NCBI GenBank assembly: GCA_965243175.1 | Contig: OZ251532.1 | Span: 2,418,001-2,482,000, forward strand | Direction: 5' to 3' | Source: VXYL01 sp965243175 | Lineage (GTDB): Bacteria > Pseudomonadota > Gammaproteobacteria > Pseudomonadales > Azotimanducaceae | Length of the DNA: 64,000 bases | Shown here: positions 25,849 through 34,328 of the stretch, in pieces | How positions within the stretch are numbered: the stretch's first letter is position 1 | Layout: every line of letters begins with the position of its first letter | Notes under the pieces: generated by a model | Seen by the model: only the letters and a program-made list of their open reading frames with translations | Told to the model about the DNA's origin: nothing | Database searches by the model: none | Position numbers and translations under genes: made by a program

Positions 25849-27084
25849 TCAGTGATGGTGGTGGTCGCCGTGGCCGCCGGAATCCGGCGCCAGCCGCGAC
25901 AGGGCGCTGGCGAGATTCGACTCCGAGTCGATGAGGAACTGCCCGGACACCACGACTTCCTCGCCGGCGTCCAAGCCCTCCAGAATCGCCACCCGGGACT
26001 CGGCCTCGATGCCGGCCCGCACCGGCTTCGAGCGGAAGCGCCCGTCGCCGAGCGCCACCGCCACGCGGTCCGCCTCGCCGCCGCGAATGAGCGCTTCGCG
26101 CGGAATATGCACCACCGGCGGCGTCTCGGCGCCGAACAGCGCCACCCGGGCGTACATGTTCGGGCGCAGCACCCGGCCCTCGTTGGCGAAGCCGATGCGC
26201 ACCTTGAGCGTGCGCGTACGCTGATCGAGCGTCGGATAGACGTAGTCGACCGTGCCCTCCCAGCGCTCGCCGGGCAGCGGCTCGAAGTAGACCTCGGCGC
26301 GCTGGCCGGGCGAGACCGCGCTGGCATGGCGCTCGAAGACCTCTGCCAGCACCCAGAGGCGGCCAAGGTCCGCCACCGAAAGCACATGGGTCGCGGGCGT
26401 CACGTGGATGCCTTCGCGCACACCCAGATGCGTCACCACGCCATCCGCCGGGGCGAAGGTGCGAACGGTGCGGCGCGGCGCTTCGCTGCCGTCGAGCGCG
26501 GCGATTTCCCGCTCTTCCATGCCGAGCGCGGCGAGGCGTTCCCGCGAGGCGCGGCGCAAGGCGTCGCTGCCGCGATCCCGGGCGGCGAGGAACTCGTGCT
26601 GGGCGTTCACCAGCGTCGGCGAATAGATCTCGAACAGCGTTTGCCCGCGCTGCACCGGATCCCCGGCGGCCTGTACGCGCAGCGATTCGATCCAGCCTTC
26701 CACGCGGGTGTGGATGTGGTGAACGGCGTCGGCGTCGTACTCCACGTAGCCGACCGCCTCGATGCGCTGCTGCAGGATGCCGCGCTCGGCTTTCGCGGTG
26801 CGCACGCCCAGATTCAGCACCACGGACGGATCGATGCGCACGACGTCGCTGTCGTCGGCTGGCGCGTCGTCCGCGTACACCGGCACCAGGTCCATCCCCA
26901 TCGGCGACTTGCCGGGGCCGTCGCGGCGGTAGTTGCGATCCATCGGCGCCACCCAATACAGAATCTTGCGCTCCGCCGGCTTCGACTCCGGCGCCTCTTC
27001 CCGCCACTGGCCGACGCCGATGCCGACCACGAACGCGAGCAGCAGCGCCGCGCCGAAGCCAGCCGTCAGCAAGCTGCGCTTCAT
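25849..27084 (-). CDS. CusB-type periplasmic adaptor (membrane fusion protein)
   Basis: A 411-residue membrane-fusion protein linking the RND pump to the outer-membrane channel. It has an N-terminal anchor (LLTAGFGAALLLAFVVGIGV), a heavy-metal-binding segment (YWVAPMDRNYRRDGPGKSPM then GMDLVPVY, matching CusB), a lipoyl/barrel-sandwich half (VVRIDPSVVLNLGVRTAKAE, TRVEGWIESLRVQAAGD), a helical hairpin (LFEIYSPTLVNAQHEFLAA) and beta-barrel domains (GIHVTPATHVLSVADLGRLW). The last residues GGHGDHHHH are a natural His cluster that could bind metal. The ATG at 27084 overlaps the channel gene stop (ATGA). Confidence 0.88.
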   Translation of the reverse strand: MKRSLLTAGFGAALLLAFVVGIGVGQWREEAPESKPAERKILYWVAPMDRNYRRDGPGKSPMGMDLVPVYADDAPADDSDVVRIDPSVVLNLGVRTAKAERGILQQRIEAVGYVEYDADAVHHIHTRVEGWIESLRVQAAGDPVQRGQTLFEIYSPTLVNAQHEFLAARDRGSDALRRASRERLAALGMEEREIAALDGSEAPRRTVRTFAPADGVVTHLGVREGIHVTPATHVLSVADLGRLWVLAEVFERHASAVSPGQRAEVYFEPLPGERWEGTVDYVYPTLDQRTRTLKVRIGFANEGRVLRPNMYARVALFGAETPPVVHIPREALIRGGEADRVAVALGDGRFRSKPVRAGIEAESRVAILEGLDAGEEVVVSGQFLIDSESNLASALSRLAPDSGGHGDHHHH

Positions 27085-28379
27085 GGCATTGGCCCCTGCG
27101 CACCGGTCAGGTAGCCGATCTCGGCCTGGGCGCGATGGCGTTCCACGACCAGCTGCAAACGCGCCAGCTGGATGTCGAGTAGGTCGATCTGGCTGCGCAC
27201 CACGGTGGCCAGATCGCCAGCCTCGCTGCGGTAGGCGGCCAAGGCGGAATCCGCGACGGCACCGGCATTGGCGAGGATCGCCTCGTCGTAGACGGCGACG
27301 CGGCGGCCGAGGTCCAGCCAGCGTTGGTGCTCGCCGCGCAGATCGGCCGCGAGTTCGCGGAGCATGTCGTCCTTGGAGGCAATCGCGGCTCGATAGCGCG
27401 CTTGCGCCGCGTCCACGCCGCGTTGGTGGCGCGGGCGCGTGAACACCGGCAGCGCCAAGGTGGCCGAGGCGCTGGCCAGGTCCGAACGCGGCAGCCCGTT
27501 CGGATGGCTGCCGTCGCGGTAGCCGTAGCCGACATCCACCGTCCACATCGGGCGCAGCAGCGACTCCGCGAGGGCGATTTCCGCCTTCTCGACGTCCACT
27601 CGCGCCGTGCTGGCGGCGAGCGCGGGATGCATCGCCAAGCGCGATTGCAACGTCGGCAGCCCGCCGACGTCGGGCCAAACCGGCGCATCGTCCGCCATGC
27701 GCCGCTCGGCCGCGTCGCCGATCCAGCGCGACAGCGCGGCCCGCGCCTGCGCTTCCTGCTGCGTCAGCCCGACGAGACGCGCATCGAGCTGGCTGCCTTC
27801 GAACTCGGCGCGCAGCACGTCGCGCTGGCTCTTGCTGCCGACCGCGTAGAGCGAGCGCTCGATGTCCACCAGATCCGCGAACAGCGCCCGCAGATCGGCG
27901 ACCATGCCGTGGCTGCGTCGCGCCAGAAGGGCGTCCAGCCAAGCGTGGCGAACCGCCAGGCGAACGCGGTCGCGCCGTTCCTCCGCTTGCGTGCGGCGCA
28001 GCTTGGCGCTTGCCGCTTCGCGCTGTTGCGCGGCCGCGCGCTCGGCGGCGGTGGGAAAGCGCTGCCGCAGACCGACCTGGGCGTGGGTCATCCCTTCGCT
28101 GGAAAAGCCGCCGTTGATGGGGAAGTTGGCCATGCCGAAGCGAAGCTGCGCCGCTGGCAGCTTGCCGGCGGCGATGGTTCGGTCCTCGAACGCCTGCGCT
28201 TCTTCGAGCAGGGCGACGGTGCCGAGGTCGTCTTGCAGCGCCAGCCGTTCGGCTTCGGCGAGGGAGAGGGGGGCCGGCGCGTTGCTCGCTGCCGTGGCGA
28301 GGCAAGAGGCGGCGAGGGCGAACGCTATCGCGATCGCGCCGCTGGCCCGTTGGCGCTTGCTGGAATCTGCGACTGCCAC
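27081..28379 (-). CDS. TolC/CusC-type outer-membrane efflux protein
   Basis: A 432-residue outer-membrane channel protein with a signal peptide (AIAIAFALAASCLATAASNA), then PLSLAEAERLALQDD, the usual TolC beginning, and two similar helical repeat halves (QVGLRQRFPTAAERAAAQQR, ALPVFTRPRHQRGVDAAQAR; RSEAGDLATVVRSQIDLLDI). It would complete the tripartite pump with the adaptor and RND genes downstream. I chose a GTG at 28379, 8 nt after the carnitine dehydrogenase stop, since no ATG lies between there and the signal peptide; the exact start is uncertain. Confidence 0.82.
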   Translation of the reverse strand: MAVADSSKRQRASGAIAIAFALAASCLATAASNAPAPLSLAEAERLALQDDLGTVALLEEAQAFEDRTIAAGKLPAAQLRFGMANFPINGGFSSEGMTHAQVGLRQRFPTAAERAAAQQREAASAKLRRTQAEERRDRVRLAVRHAWLDALLARRSHGMVADLRALFADLVDIERSLYAVGSKSQRDVLRAEFEGSQLDARLVGLTQQEAQARAALSRWIGDAAERRMADDAPVWPDVGGLPTLQSRLAMHPALAASTARVDVEKAEIALAESLLRPMWTVDVGYGYRDGSHPNGLPRSDLASASATLALPVFTRPRHQRGVDAAQARYRAAIASKDDMLRELAADLRGEHQRWLDLGRRVAVYDEAILANAGAVADSALAAYRSEAGDLATVVRSQIDLLDIQLARLQLVVERHRAQAEIGYLTGAQGPMP

Positions 28380-28387
28380 GGTCGATG

Positions 28388-29374
28388 TCAGGCCGCGTTC
28401 GACTCGGCCTGCTGCAACTGCGCCTCGTGCGCGGCGAGCGTGGTGCCGGCGCCAATCTCGAACGTCCGCAGCGCCTGCATGATGGCGAGCAGGCAGCGGT
28501 CGCGCAGGCGTTCGAGTTCCTTCACCGTGCGTCCGGCGGCCTGTTGCGCCGTGCCGTGCGCCATCTTGTCGATCAGTTCGGGGGTGAGTTCCGGCGCGTC
28601 GAGCTTCGTCCAAGGCTGCTTGAGCGTCGGGCCGAACTGCGCCATGAAGTGCTTCATGCCCTGGTCGCCGCCGGCCAGATGGAAGGCGAGGCAGGAGCCC
28701 ATGAACGCCCAGCGCAGACCGGGGCCGTAGACGATGGCCGCGTCCAGTTCCTCGGTGCTCGCCACGTCTTCGTTCACCAGATGCAGCGCCTCCCGCCACA
28801 GCGCTTCCTGCAGCCGGTCGGAGAGGAAGCCCGGCACTTCCTTGCGCACGCGCAGGGGATGCATGCCCAAGCCGGCGTAGAACGCGCAGGCGCGGTCGAT
28901 GGCGGCCGGCGCAGTGCGTTCGCCGCCGAGCACTTCCACCAGCGGCAGCAGATAGACCGGGTTGAACGGATGCCCGACGACGATGCGCTGTGGGTTGCGG
29001 CAGTCCGCCTGCAAGTCGGTGGGCAGAAGGCCGGAAGTGCTCGACGCGACGACTGTTTCCGGCGGTGCCACGGCGTCGATGGCGGCGAGCAGGGGGCGCT
29101 TCGCTTCCAGTCGTTCCGGCGCACTCTCCTGAACGAAATCGGCATCGCGGCAGGCGTCTTCGAGCGACGCGGCGTAGCGCAGCCGGTGCTGGCTCGCGTT
29201 CAGAAACAAGCCGAGTTCCTCGAGCGCTGGCCACGCGTTGGCGACCGCTCCTTCGAGCTTCGCCTGCCAGTCCGGGCCGACATCCCAGGCCGCCACGTCG
29301 AGGCCGCGGGCGAGGGCCCGCGCAGCCCAGCCAGCGCCGATGACGCCGGCGCCCACTACCGCCATCGTAGGCAC
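28388..29374 (-). CDS. L-carnitine 3-dehydrogenase (3-hydroxyacyl-CoA dehydrogenase family)
   Basis: A 328-residue NAD-dependent dehydrogenase. It begins with the Rossmann motif AVVGAGVIGAGWAARALARG and has DADFVQESAPERLEAKR, VVASSTSGLLPTDLQ and GHPFNPVYLLPLVEVLGGE, which are typical of carnitine dehydrogenases within the 3-hydroxyacyl-CoA dehydrogenase family. DRLQEALWREALHLVNE and GLRWAFMGSCLAFHLAGG support that subgroup. It oxidises carnitine to 3-dehydrocarnitine. The cleavage enzyme lies 21 bp upstream in the same direction and the efflux channel 8 bp downstream, so co-transcription is likely. Lambda-crystallin-like dehydrogenases are an alternative. Confidence 0.82.
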   Translation of the reverse strand: MPTMAVVGAGVIGAGWAARALARGLDVAAWDVGPDWQAKLEGAVANAWPALEELGLFLNASQHRLRYAASLEDACRDADFVQESAPERLEAKRPLLAAIDAVAPPETVVASSTSGLLPTDLQADCRNPQRIVVGHPFNPVYLLPLVEVLGGERTAPAAIDRACAFYAGLGMHPLRVRKEVPGFLSDRLQEALWREALHLVNEDVASTEELDAAIVYGPGLRWAFMGSCLAFHLAGGDQGMKHFMAQFGPTLKQPWTKLDAPELTPELIDKMAHGTAQQAAGRTVKELERLRDRCLLAIMQALRTFEIGAGTTLAAHEAQLQQAESNAA

Positions 29375-29395
29375 GTCGGGGTTGCCCGTTCCGCC

Positions 29396-30286
29396 TCAGC
29401 CGCGCTTGGCGAGGCCGAACTTGGCGCGCGCTTCGTCGGGGTTCAGCACCCGAGCGCCCATGAGTTCGACGATGGTGCGCGCCTGTTCCACGAGTTGCGC
29501 GTTGCTGGCGAAGACGCCGCGCCGCAGATAGAGGTTGTCTTCCAACCCCACGCGCACGTGGCCGCCGAGCAGAACGGACGCCGCGGCGAACGCCATTTGG
29601 TTGCGGCTGATGGCGAAGCCGGTGAAGTTGGCGCCGGGCGGCAGGGCGTCCACGCAGGCCTTGAAGATGCCGATCTCCGGTGGGGCGCCCCAGGGGATGC
29701 CGTAGCAGAGTTGGAAGAGCGGCGGGTCTTCGAGCAGCTCTTCGTCCAGCATCTGCTTCGTGAACCACAGGTGGCCGGTGTCAAAGATTTCCAGTTCCGG
29801 CTTCACGCCCAGCTCGCGGATGCGCTTCGCCCCGCGGCGCAGCATGTCCGGCGTGGAAACGTAGACCAGGCTGCCCTCGCCGAAGTTGTAGGAACCGCAG
29901 TCGAGCGAGCAGATCTCCGGCAGCAGCTCTTCCACGTGCGGCAGCCGTTCCAGCGCGCCGACGAGGTCGGTCTCCGCGCCGAACGCCATCGGCTGATCGT
30001 CCGGCCCGATCGCCAGATCGCCGCCCATGCCCGCCGTCAGATTCACGACCACGTCGGTGGCCGAGTCGCGGATGCGCGCCACGACTTCCCGATACAGCGC
30101 CACGTCGCGGCTGCCCTTGCCGGTCTGCGGATCCCGCACATGGCAATGCACCACCGCCGCCCCAGCCTTCGCCGCCTCGATGGCGCTGCTGGCGATCTGC
30201 TCCGGCGTCACCGGAATCTCCGGATGCTTCCCAACCGTGTCCCCGGCCCCGGTAACCGCGCAAGTAATGACGACCTCGGAGTTCAT
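29396..30286 (-). CDS. BKACE-family beta-keto acid cleavage enzyme, probably on dehydrocarnitine
   Basis: A 296-residue TIM-barrel enzyme of the 3-keto-5-aminohexanoate cleavage (BKACE) family. It has VVITCAVTGAGDTVGKHPEI, the zinc-binding HxH in GAAVVHCHVRDPQTG, NLTAGMGGDLAIG, LEIFDTGHLWF, GIPWGAPPEI and the lid region RVGLEDNLYLRRGV. These enzymes split a beta-keto acid with acetyl-CoA to give acetoacetate and a new CoA ester. Beside a carnitine dehydrogenase, the likely substrate is dehydrocarnitine, giving betainyl-CoA; this pairing is known for the family, the specificity here is inferred. It is first in the 30286-19748 run. Confidence 0.85.
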   Translation of the reverse strand: MNSEVVITCAVTGAGDTVGKHPEIPVTPEQIASSAIEAAKAGAAVVHCHVRDPQTGKGSRDVALYREVVARIRDSATDVVVNLTAGMGGDLAIGPDDQPMAFGAETDLVGALERLPHVEELLPEICSLDCGSYNFGEGSLVYVSTPDMLRRGAKRIRELGVKPELEIFDTGHLWFTKQMLDEELLEDPPLFQLCYGIPWGAPPEIGIFKACVDALPPGANFTGFAISRNQMAFAAASVLLGGHVRVGLEDNLYLRRGVFASNAQLVEQARTIVELMGARVLNPDEARAKFGLAKRG

Positions 30287-30436
30287 GGCGCACCTCACGA
30301 CGCTCAGACTTTTCGAGCAACGCGATGAAGCGTAGCGTAGAACGGGTTGCCGCACACCCGCCGTGACACGCCAAGCCGAGATCGCGTAGAGTGGCGTCAA
30401 ACGTGGCTGGACGGCATCCAGCGCAGGGGACGGCAG

Positions 30437-31336
30437 ATGGTGTCCGTGGCAGAGGTCTTGACGGCGCAGTACCTGGAAGACGGGCGGCGGGCCAGCTGGG
30501 CGCCGCACCTCCGGGGAGAGTTCGACCGCCCATACATGAGCCGGCTGCGCCAATTTCTGGAGAACGAAGAGTCGAACGACCGGCTCCTTCCGACGCCCGA
30601 GCGCATCTTCGAGGCATTGGAGGAGACGACGCTGGAGGAAGTCAAGGTTGTCATCATCGGCCAAGACCCCTACCCCAAACCCCACCGGGCGCACGGCTTG
30701 GCGTTTTCGACGTTGCGCCGAAAACGCCCTGACTCCCTGCGCGGAATCCTTGCCGAAGTCGAGCGCAACATGGGTCGAAGCGTAGCGGCGAACGACCGCA
30801 ACTGCCTAACGCCGTGGGCGCGACAAGGCGTGCTGCTGCTGAACAGAGCGCTGACGGTTCGGAAGCGCTGCGCCAAAAAGCATCTGGACAAAGGGTGGAA
30901 GTGCTTCACGGATCGCATAGTCGAGACAGTCAGCAGGCATCGTGAGCATATCGTCTTCATGCTGTGGGGGGACGAAGCGAAAAAAGTGCGCGGCAAGATC
31001 GACGCCAGCCGCCACAAGGTCCTGTGCTGGCAACATCCAGTAGGGACGACGAAGGGGATGAAAAAAGGACTCGAAGGCTCAAAGCATTTCTCCCAAGCCA
31101 ATCAGTACCTGGAGGCGCACAACGCCGAGCCCATCGACTGGCTGGACGTGTGCAGACGGCCGCCGCTGGATGAGCAAGACTCCGTTCCCCCTCTCACCTC
31201 AGCCGACGCTGACGACGAAGCGAGATGGGATCGCGCTTTCGCTGAGTCCATCCCGCAGCTCGAGCGGCTGGCGGCAGAGGCTACACAGCAGCAGAGCTTG
31301 GGGCAGGCCCAGGAGCTGGACCCCTCGCAGCCGTGA
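30437..31336 (+). CDS. Family 1 uracil-DNA glycosylase fused to antitoxin-like C-terminus
   Basis: A 299-residue protein. Residues 1-235 are a family 1 uracil-DNA glycosylase: VKVVIIGQDPYP with catalytic Asp77, AHGLAFST, GVLLLNRALTVR with Asn136, HIVFMLWGDEAKK, and GSKHFSQANQYL. Family 1 removes uracil from DNA during base excision repair. The second active-site motif is altered: His200 is kept but HPSP is HPVGTTKG. Residues 252-299 (PPLTSADADDEARWDRAFA to AQELDP) are not part of UDG and resemble small antitoxins found before RelE-like toxins of the kind encoded next. The stop overlaps the toxin GTG (GTGA). The ATG at 30437 follows AGGGGA. The glycosylase call is strong; the antitoxin call is by eye. 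Confidence 0.78.
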   Translation: MVSVAEVLTAQYLEDGRRASWAPHLRGEFDRPYMSRLRQFLENEESNDRLLPTPERIFEALEETTLEEVKVVIIGQDPYPKPHRAHGLAFSTLRRKRPDSLRGILAEVERNMGRSVAANDRNCLTPWARQGVLLLNRALTVRKRCAKKHLDKGWKCFTDRIVETVSRHREHIVFMLWGDEAKKVRGKIDASRHKVLCWQHPVGTTKGMKKGLEGSKHFSQANQYLEAHNAEPIDWLDVCRRPPLDEQDSVPPLTSADADDEARWDRAFAESIPQLERLAAEATQQQSLGQAQELDPSQP

Positions 31337-31599
31337 ACTCGCACGTCGCGCAAAGCTTTCCCGCGCGGTTCGCGGAGTTGCCGGAGTCGGCGCAGTGCCA
31401 GGCGCGGTGTGCCTGCACACGCTTCCAAGCCGACGCTTGGCACCCCAGCCTGCGCTTCAAACGCATTCGTGGCACGACAGACATCTACTCCGTGCGCATT
31501 GGCGCCAACTACCGAGCCATCGGCCAAAGGACGGCGGCCAGCGTCATATGGTTCTGGATTGGCACCCATGCGGACTACGATCGCGACATAGCAGGCTGA
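31333..31599 (+). CDS. RelE/ParE-like toxin
   Basis: An 88-residue protein of the RelE/ParE fold: FPARFAELPESAQCQARC helix pair, then HPSLRFKRIRGTTDIYSVRI and GANYRAIGQR, ending VIWFWIGTHADYDRDI. This ending and HPSLRFKRI are hallmarks of a common plasmid-stabilisation toxin family that acts on ribosome-bound mRNA or gyrase. Its GTG start is inside the stop region of the glycosylase gene (GTGA), so translation is probably coupled to it. Its usual antitoxin gene is missing as a separate ORF, and the matching sequence seems to be fused to the glycosylase. Confidence 0.78.
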   Translation: MNSHVAQSFPARFAELPESAQCQARCACTRFQADAWHPSLRFKRIRGTTDIYSVRIGANYRAIGQRTAASVIWFWIGTHADYDRDIAG

Positions 31600-31627
31600 C
31601 CCAAGCTGAACCTGCAAGGAAGACGGA

Positions 31628-32314
31628 ATGCCGCTGACTTTGGTGATCGCCAACAAGAACTACTCGTCGTGGTCGTTGCGGGCGTGGCTGGTGATGCGGG
31701 AGCTGGGGATTCCGTTCGCGGAGCGGATGTTGAAATTCGACTCCGTGGACTGGGCGAGCAATATCGCGGCGTTGTCGCCCACGGGGCTGGTGCCGGTGTT
31801 GTGGGAAGGAGGCGCGGGATCGGGTTTCGCCACCTTCGACACCAGCGCGATATTCGAGCGGCTGCATGAACTGCATCCCGAGGCCGGCGTGTGGCCCACG
31901 GATGCGCGGGCTAGGGCGCGAGCGCGGTCTCTGGTGGCGGAGTTCCACGCCGGCTACGCGACGCTGCGGCAGATGATGCCGATGAACATGCGCAGCCGCT
32001 TGCCGGGCAAGGGCATGAACGACGTGGTGGCGCAGGAGATCGAACGCCTGTGCAGCCGGTGGCAGGAGACGCGGAACGAGTTCGGCGCGAACGGCCCGTT
32101 CCTGTTCGGCGCCTTCTGCGCGGCGGACGCGAGCTACGCGCCGGTGGCGTCGCGGTTCGTCACCTACGGCGTCTCGCTCGACGGCGCGGCCAAGGACTAC
32201 CAGCAGGCGCTGCTGGAAACGCAGGGGATGCGGGCGTGGACCGATGCGGCGCTGCGCGAGACCGAGTTCGTGGCCATGGACGAGCCCTACGCGGAACGGC
32301 CGGGCAGCGTCTAG
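31628..32314 (+). CDS. Glutathione S-transferase family protein
   Basis: A 228-residue cytosolic GST. The thioredoxin-like N-terminus has NKNYSSWSLRAWLVMRELGI with the Ser-rich active site, SPTGLVPVLWEG (cis-Pro loop) and FDTSAIFERLHELHP. The all-helical C-terminus has FLFGAFCAADASYAPVASR. It would conjugate glutathione or act in detoxification; the substrate is unknown. RBS-like AAGGAAG precedes the ATG. It lies 28 bp after the RelE-like toxin, but the spacing does not prove shared transcription. Confidence 0.85.
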   Translation: MPLTLVIANKNYSSWSLRAWLVMRELGIPFAERMLKFDSVDWASNIAALSPTGLVPVLWEGGAGSGFATFDTSAIFERLHELHPEAGVWPTDARARARARSLVAEFHAGYATLRQMMPMNMRSRLPGKGMNDVVAQEIERLCSRWQETRNEFGANGPFLFGAFCAADASYAPVASRFVTYGVSLDGAAKDYQQALLETQGMRAWTDAALRETEFVAMDEPYAERPGSV

Positions 32315-32379
32315 GCCCGCGCCACTTCGCAGCTTGGAAGAGCGCCGGCGCGTTCGGCCAGCGCTCCTCCTATCGAACC

Positions 32380-33444
32380 CTACGCCGTCTCGGAGAAGTA
32401 CCGTTCAGCCGTGGCCGCGGCGATGAAGTTCTCCTTCAGGATGGCGTAGTCCTGGATGTCGGCGTTGACCACGTCCATGCCGTGCGCCAGCACATAGGCG
32501 TAGCTGCGCTGGAAGTCGGAGAGGTCGCTCGCCAGCAGGCTGTCGTCGTAGTGGCCGTCGAACGCCTTGCCGTTGCCGCCGCCAGCCCACCAGCGCCCGG
32601 CCAGCAGACGCCCGACCTTCATGCCGATCAAGCCGATGCCGGCCTCCCTGGCGCTCGCCAGAAGCGGCGCCAGATGCAGCATGTCTTCGCTGCCGTCGAG
32701 GATCTGCCGCTTGTTCCAGTCGTACCAGCCGGCCGGGGTGACGGCGATCATGGCGAGGTCGTACCAGCCCGTCTCGATGGCGGCTTCGAGCACCTGCTGG
32801 GCGTTCTCGTGGGTGGAAACGCCCAGGTAGGTCACCTTGCCGGCCTCCTTGGCGGCCTCGAAGGCGCGGTACATCTCCTCGGCGCGCACCAGCGCCGGAT
32901 TGTTCGCCGCCATCTGGTAGTAGGCGTCGACGTGCTCGGTTTGCAGTTCGCGCAGGCTCTCATCCAAGAGCAGCGTCCACGCACGGGCGGCGCGCTCCGC
33001 CACTTCGGTGGTCACCTCTTCGGCGGCCTCAACCGGCACCGTGCCCTTGGAGATCAGGAAGATGTCGTTCCGATGCGCCTTGGCGAACGGCGCCAGGTTG
33101 CGCTCGGCGTTCTTGTAGTAGCCGCGGTAGCCGACGTCGAAGACGTTCACGCCGTTCTCGAACGCGACGTTCAGCAGGTTGTCCTTCGGGTCGCCGGAGA
33201 GCGAGGCGCCGCAGCCGAACACCAGCCGGCTGGCGCGGAAGCCGGTGCGGCCCAAGGTGCGGTAGGCCATTTCCGGCCACGCTTCGCCGCTCGCTTTGTC
33301 CGCCGCTTCCTGGGCCGCAGCGAGAGCCGCGCGGGCATCGCGGGTTTGCAGCAGCACCTGGCTGCCGACGCCGGCCATGGCCAGCAGTTCGATGAAGGTT
33401 CGGCGGCTCGCCTTCTTCGGCGAGCGCGACGCTGGTTTCGGCAT
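32380..33444 (-). CDS. Tat-exported aldo/keto reductase
   Basis: A 354-residue aldo/keto reductase with a twin-arginine signal (KKASRRTFIELLAMAGV) at residues 8-25, so it should be exported folded with its cofactor. The barrel shows YRTLGRTGFRASRLVFGCG, NGVNVFDVGYRGYYKNAE, SLRELQTEHVDAYYQMAAN, AGKVTYLGVSTHENA and GIGLIGMKVGRLL. The catalytic Asp and Tyr of the family can be matched to FDVGYRGYY, but a second motif is weak. The ATG at 33444 is preferred, because earlier residues precede the Tat motif without reason. It is convergent with the GST gene. Confidence 0.8.
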   Translation of the reverse strand: MPKPASRSPKKASRRTFIELLAMAGVGSQVLLQTRDARAALAAAQEAADKASGEAWPEMAYRTLGRTGFRASRLVFGCGASLSGDPKDNLLNVAFENGVNVFDVGYRGYYKNAERNLAPFAKAHRNDIFLISKGTVPVEAAEEVTTEVAERAARAWTLLLDESLRELQTEHVDAYYQMAANNPALVRAEEMYRAFEAAKEAGKVTYLGVSTHENAQQVLEAAIETGWYDLAMIAVTPAGWYDWNKRQILDGSEDMLHLAPLLASAREAGIGLIGMKVGRLLAGRWWAGGGNGKAFDGHYDDSLLASDLSDFQRSYAYVLAHGMDVVNADIQDYAILKENFIAAATAERYFSETA

Positions 33445-33542
33445 GGCTTCCCTCCGCAAATGCCACTTGAGCAGACACTGCATAGAGTGCTACTAAACAG
33501 GCGCAGAAACAACGCCAACGAAGTGGATAGAGGGGGGAGGCC

Positions 33543-34316
33543 ATGCCCTACGCGCACAGCGGCGAAATCGACATCTACTACGAGACCCACGGCGAGTCCG
33601 GCCCGCCGATCGTCTTCGCTCACGGGGCCGGCGGCAACGCGACGAGCTGGTGGCAGCAAGTGCCGGCGTTCGCGCCCACGCATCGCGTCGCCGTGTTCGA
33701 CCATCGCGGCTTCGCCCGCTCGGCCTGCGCGCCGGACATGCAGAGCGCCGCGCTCTTCGAGCGCGACCTGGTGGCGGTGATGGACGCCGCCGATTTCGAG
33801 CAGGCGGTGATCGTGTGCCAGTCCATGGGCGGCTGGACCGGCGTTCGCGCGGCCGTCTTCGCCAAGAAGCGCGTCGCCGGGGTGTTGCTGGCGAACACGC
33901 CGGGGGCAGTCCGCACGCCCGTCACCGAGACCAACATGAAGGAGCTGGCGCGTCGTCTCAGTGCGGCGGGCGGCCTCGTCAACCGCGCCTTCAGCGCCGA
34001 GTTCGCCGAGCGCAATCCGGCCGGCGCGCTGCTCTACCGGCAGATCTTCTCCTACAACACCCAGGCGCGCCCGAATCTGCGCGAAGACGGCGTGTACGTC
34101 TCGCCCGCCGTGGTGCGCGCCACCGGCGTGCCGTTCCGCGTCCTCGCGAGCGATCTCGATCCGCTCTTTCCGCCCCATGTGCTGGCATCCGTCGCCGCGG
34201 ACATCGAGGCGACGCTGGTGCAGATCGACGGCGCCGGGCACTCCACGTACTTCGAGAAGCCGGACGAGTTCAACGCCGAACTCGCCGCTTTCCTGAACAC
34301 CCTCGACTGGCACTGA
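33543..34316 (+). CDS. Alpha/beta hydrolase
   Basis: A 257-residue alpha/beta hydrolase. It has the oxyanion stretch VFAHGAGGNATSWW, FDHRGFARSACA, a nucleophile elbow VCQSMGGWTG with Ser, an acid in LASDLDPLFP and a catalytic His in IDGAGHSTYFEKP. The fold and triad are complete. Similar enzymes cleave carbon-carbon or ester bonds; the substrate cannot be read from sequence. AGGGGGGAGG precedes the ATG. It is divergent from the reductase at 33444. Confidence 0.85.
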   Translation: MPYAHSGEIDIYYETHGESGPPIVFAHGAGGNATSWWQQVPAFAPTHRVAVFDHRGFARSACAPDMQSAALFERDLVAVMDAADFEQAVIVCQSMGGWTGVRAAVFAKKRVAGVLLANTPGAVRTPVTETNMKELARRLSAAGGLVNRAFSAEFAERNPAGALLYRQIFSYNTQARPNLREDGVYVSPAVVRATGVPFRVLASDLDPLFPPHVLASVAADIEATLVQIDGAGHSTYFEKPDEFNAELAAFLNTLDWH

Positions 34317-34328
34317 CTGGCGAACGGG

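Noticed and set aside
27081..29768. 895-codon frame suggesting a fused dehydrogenase-efflux protein
   Set aside because: Before 28379 the frame is an Arg/Ala-rich shadow of the dehydrogenase and cleavage genes. The outer-membrane protein starts with its own signal peptide.
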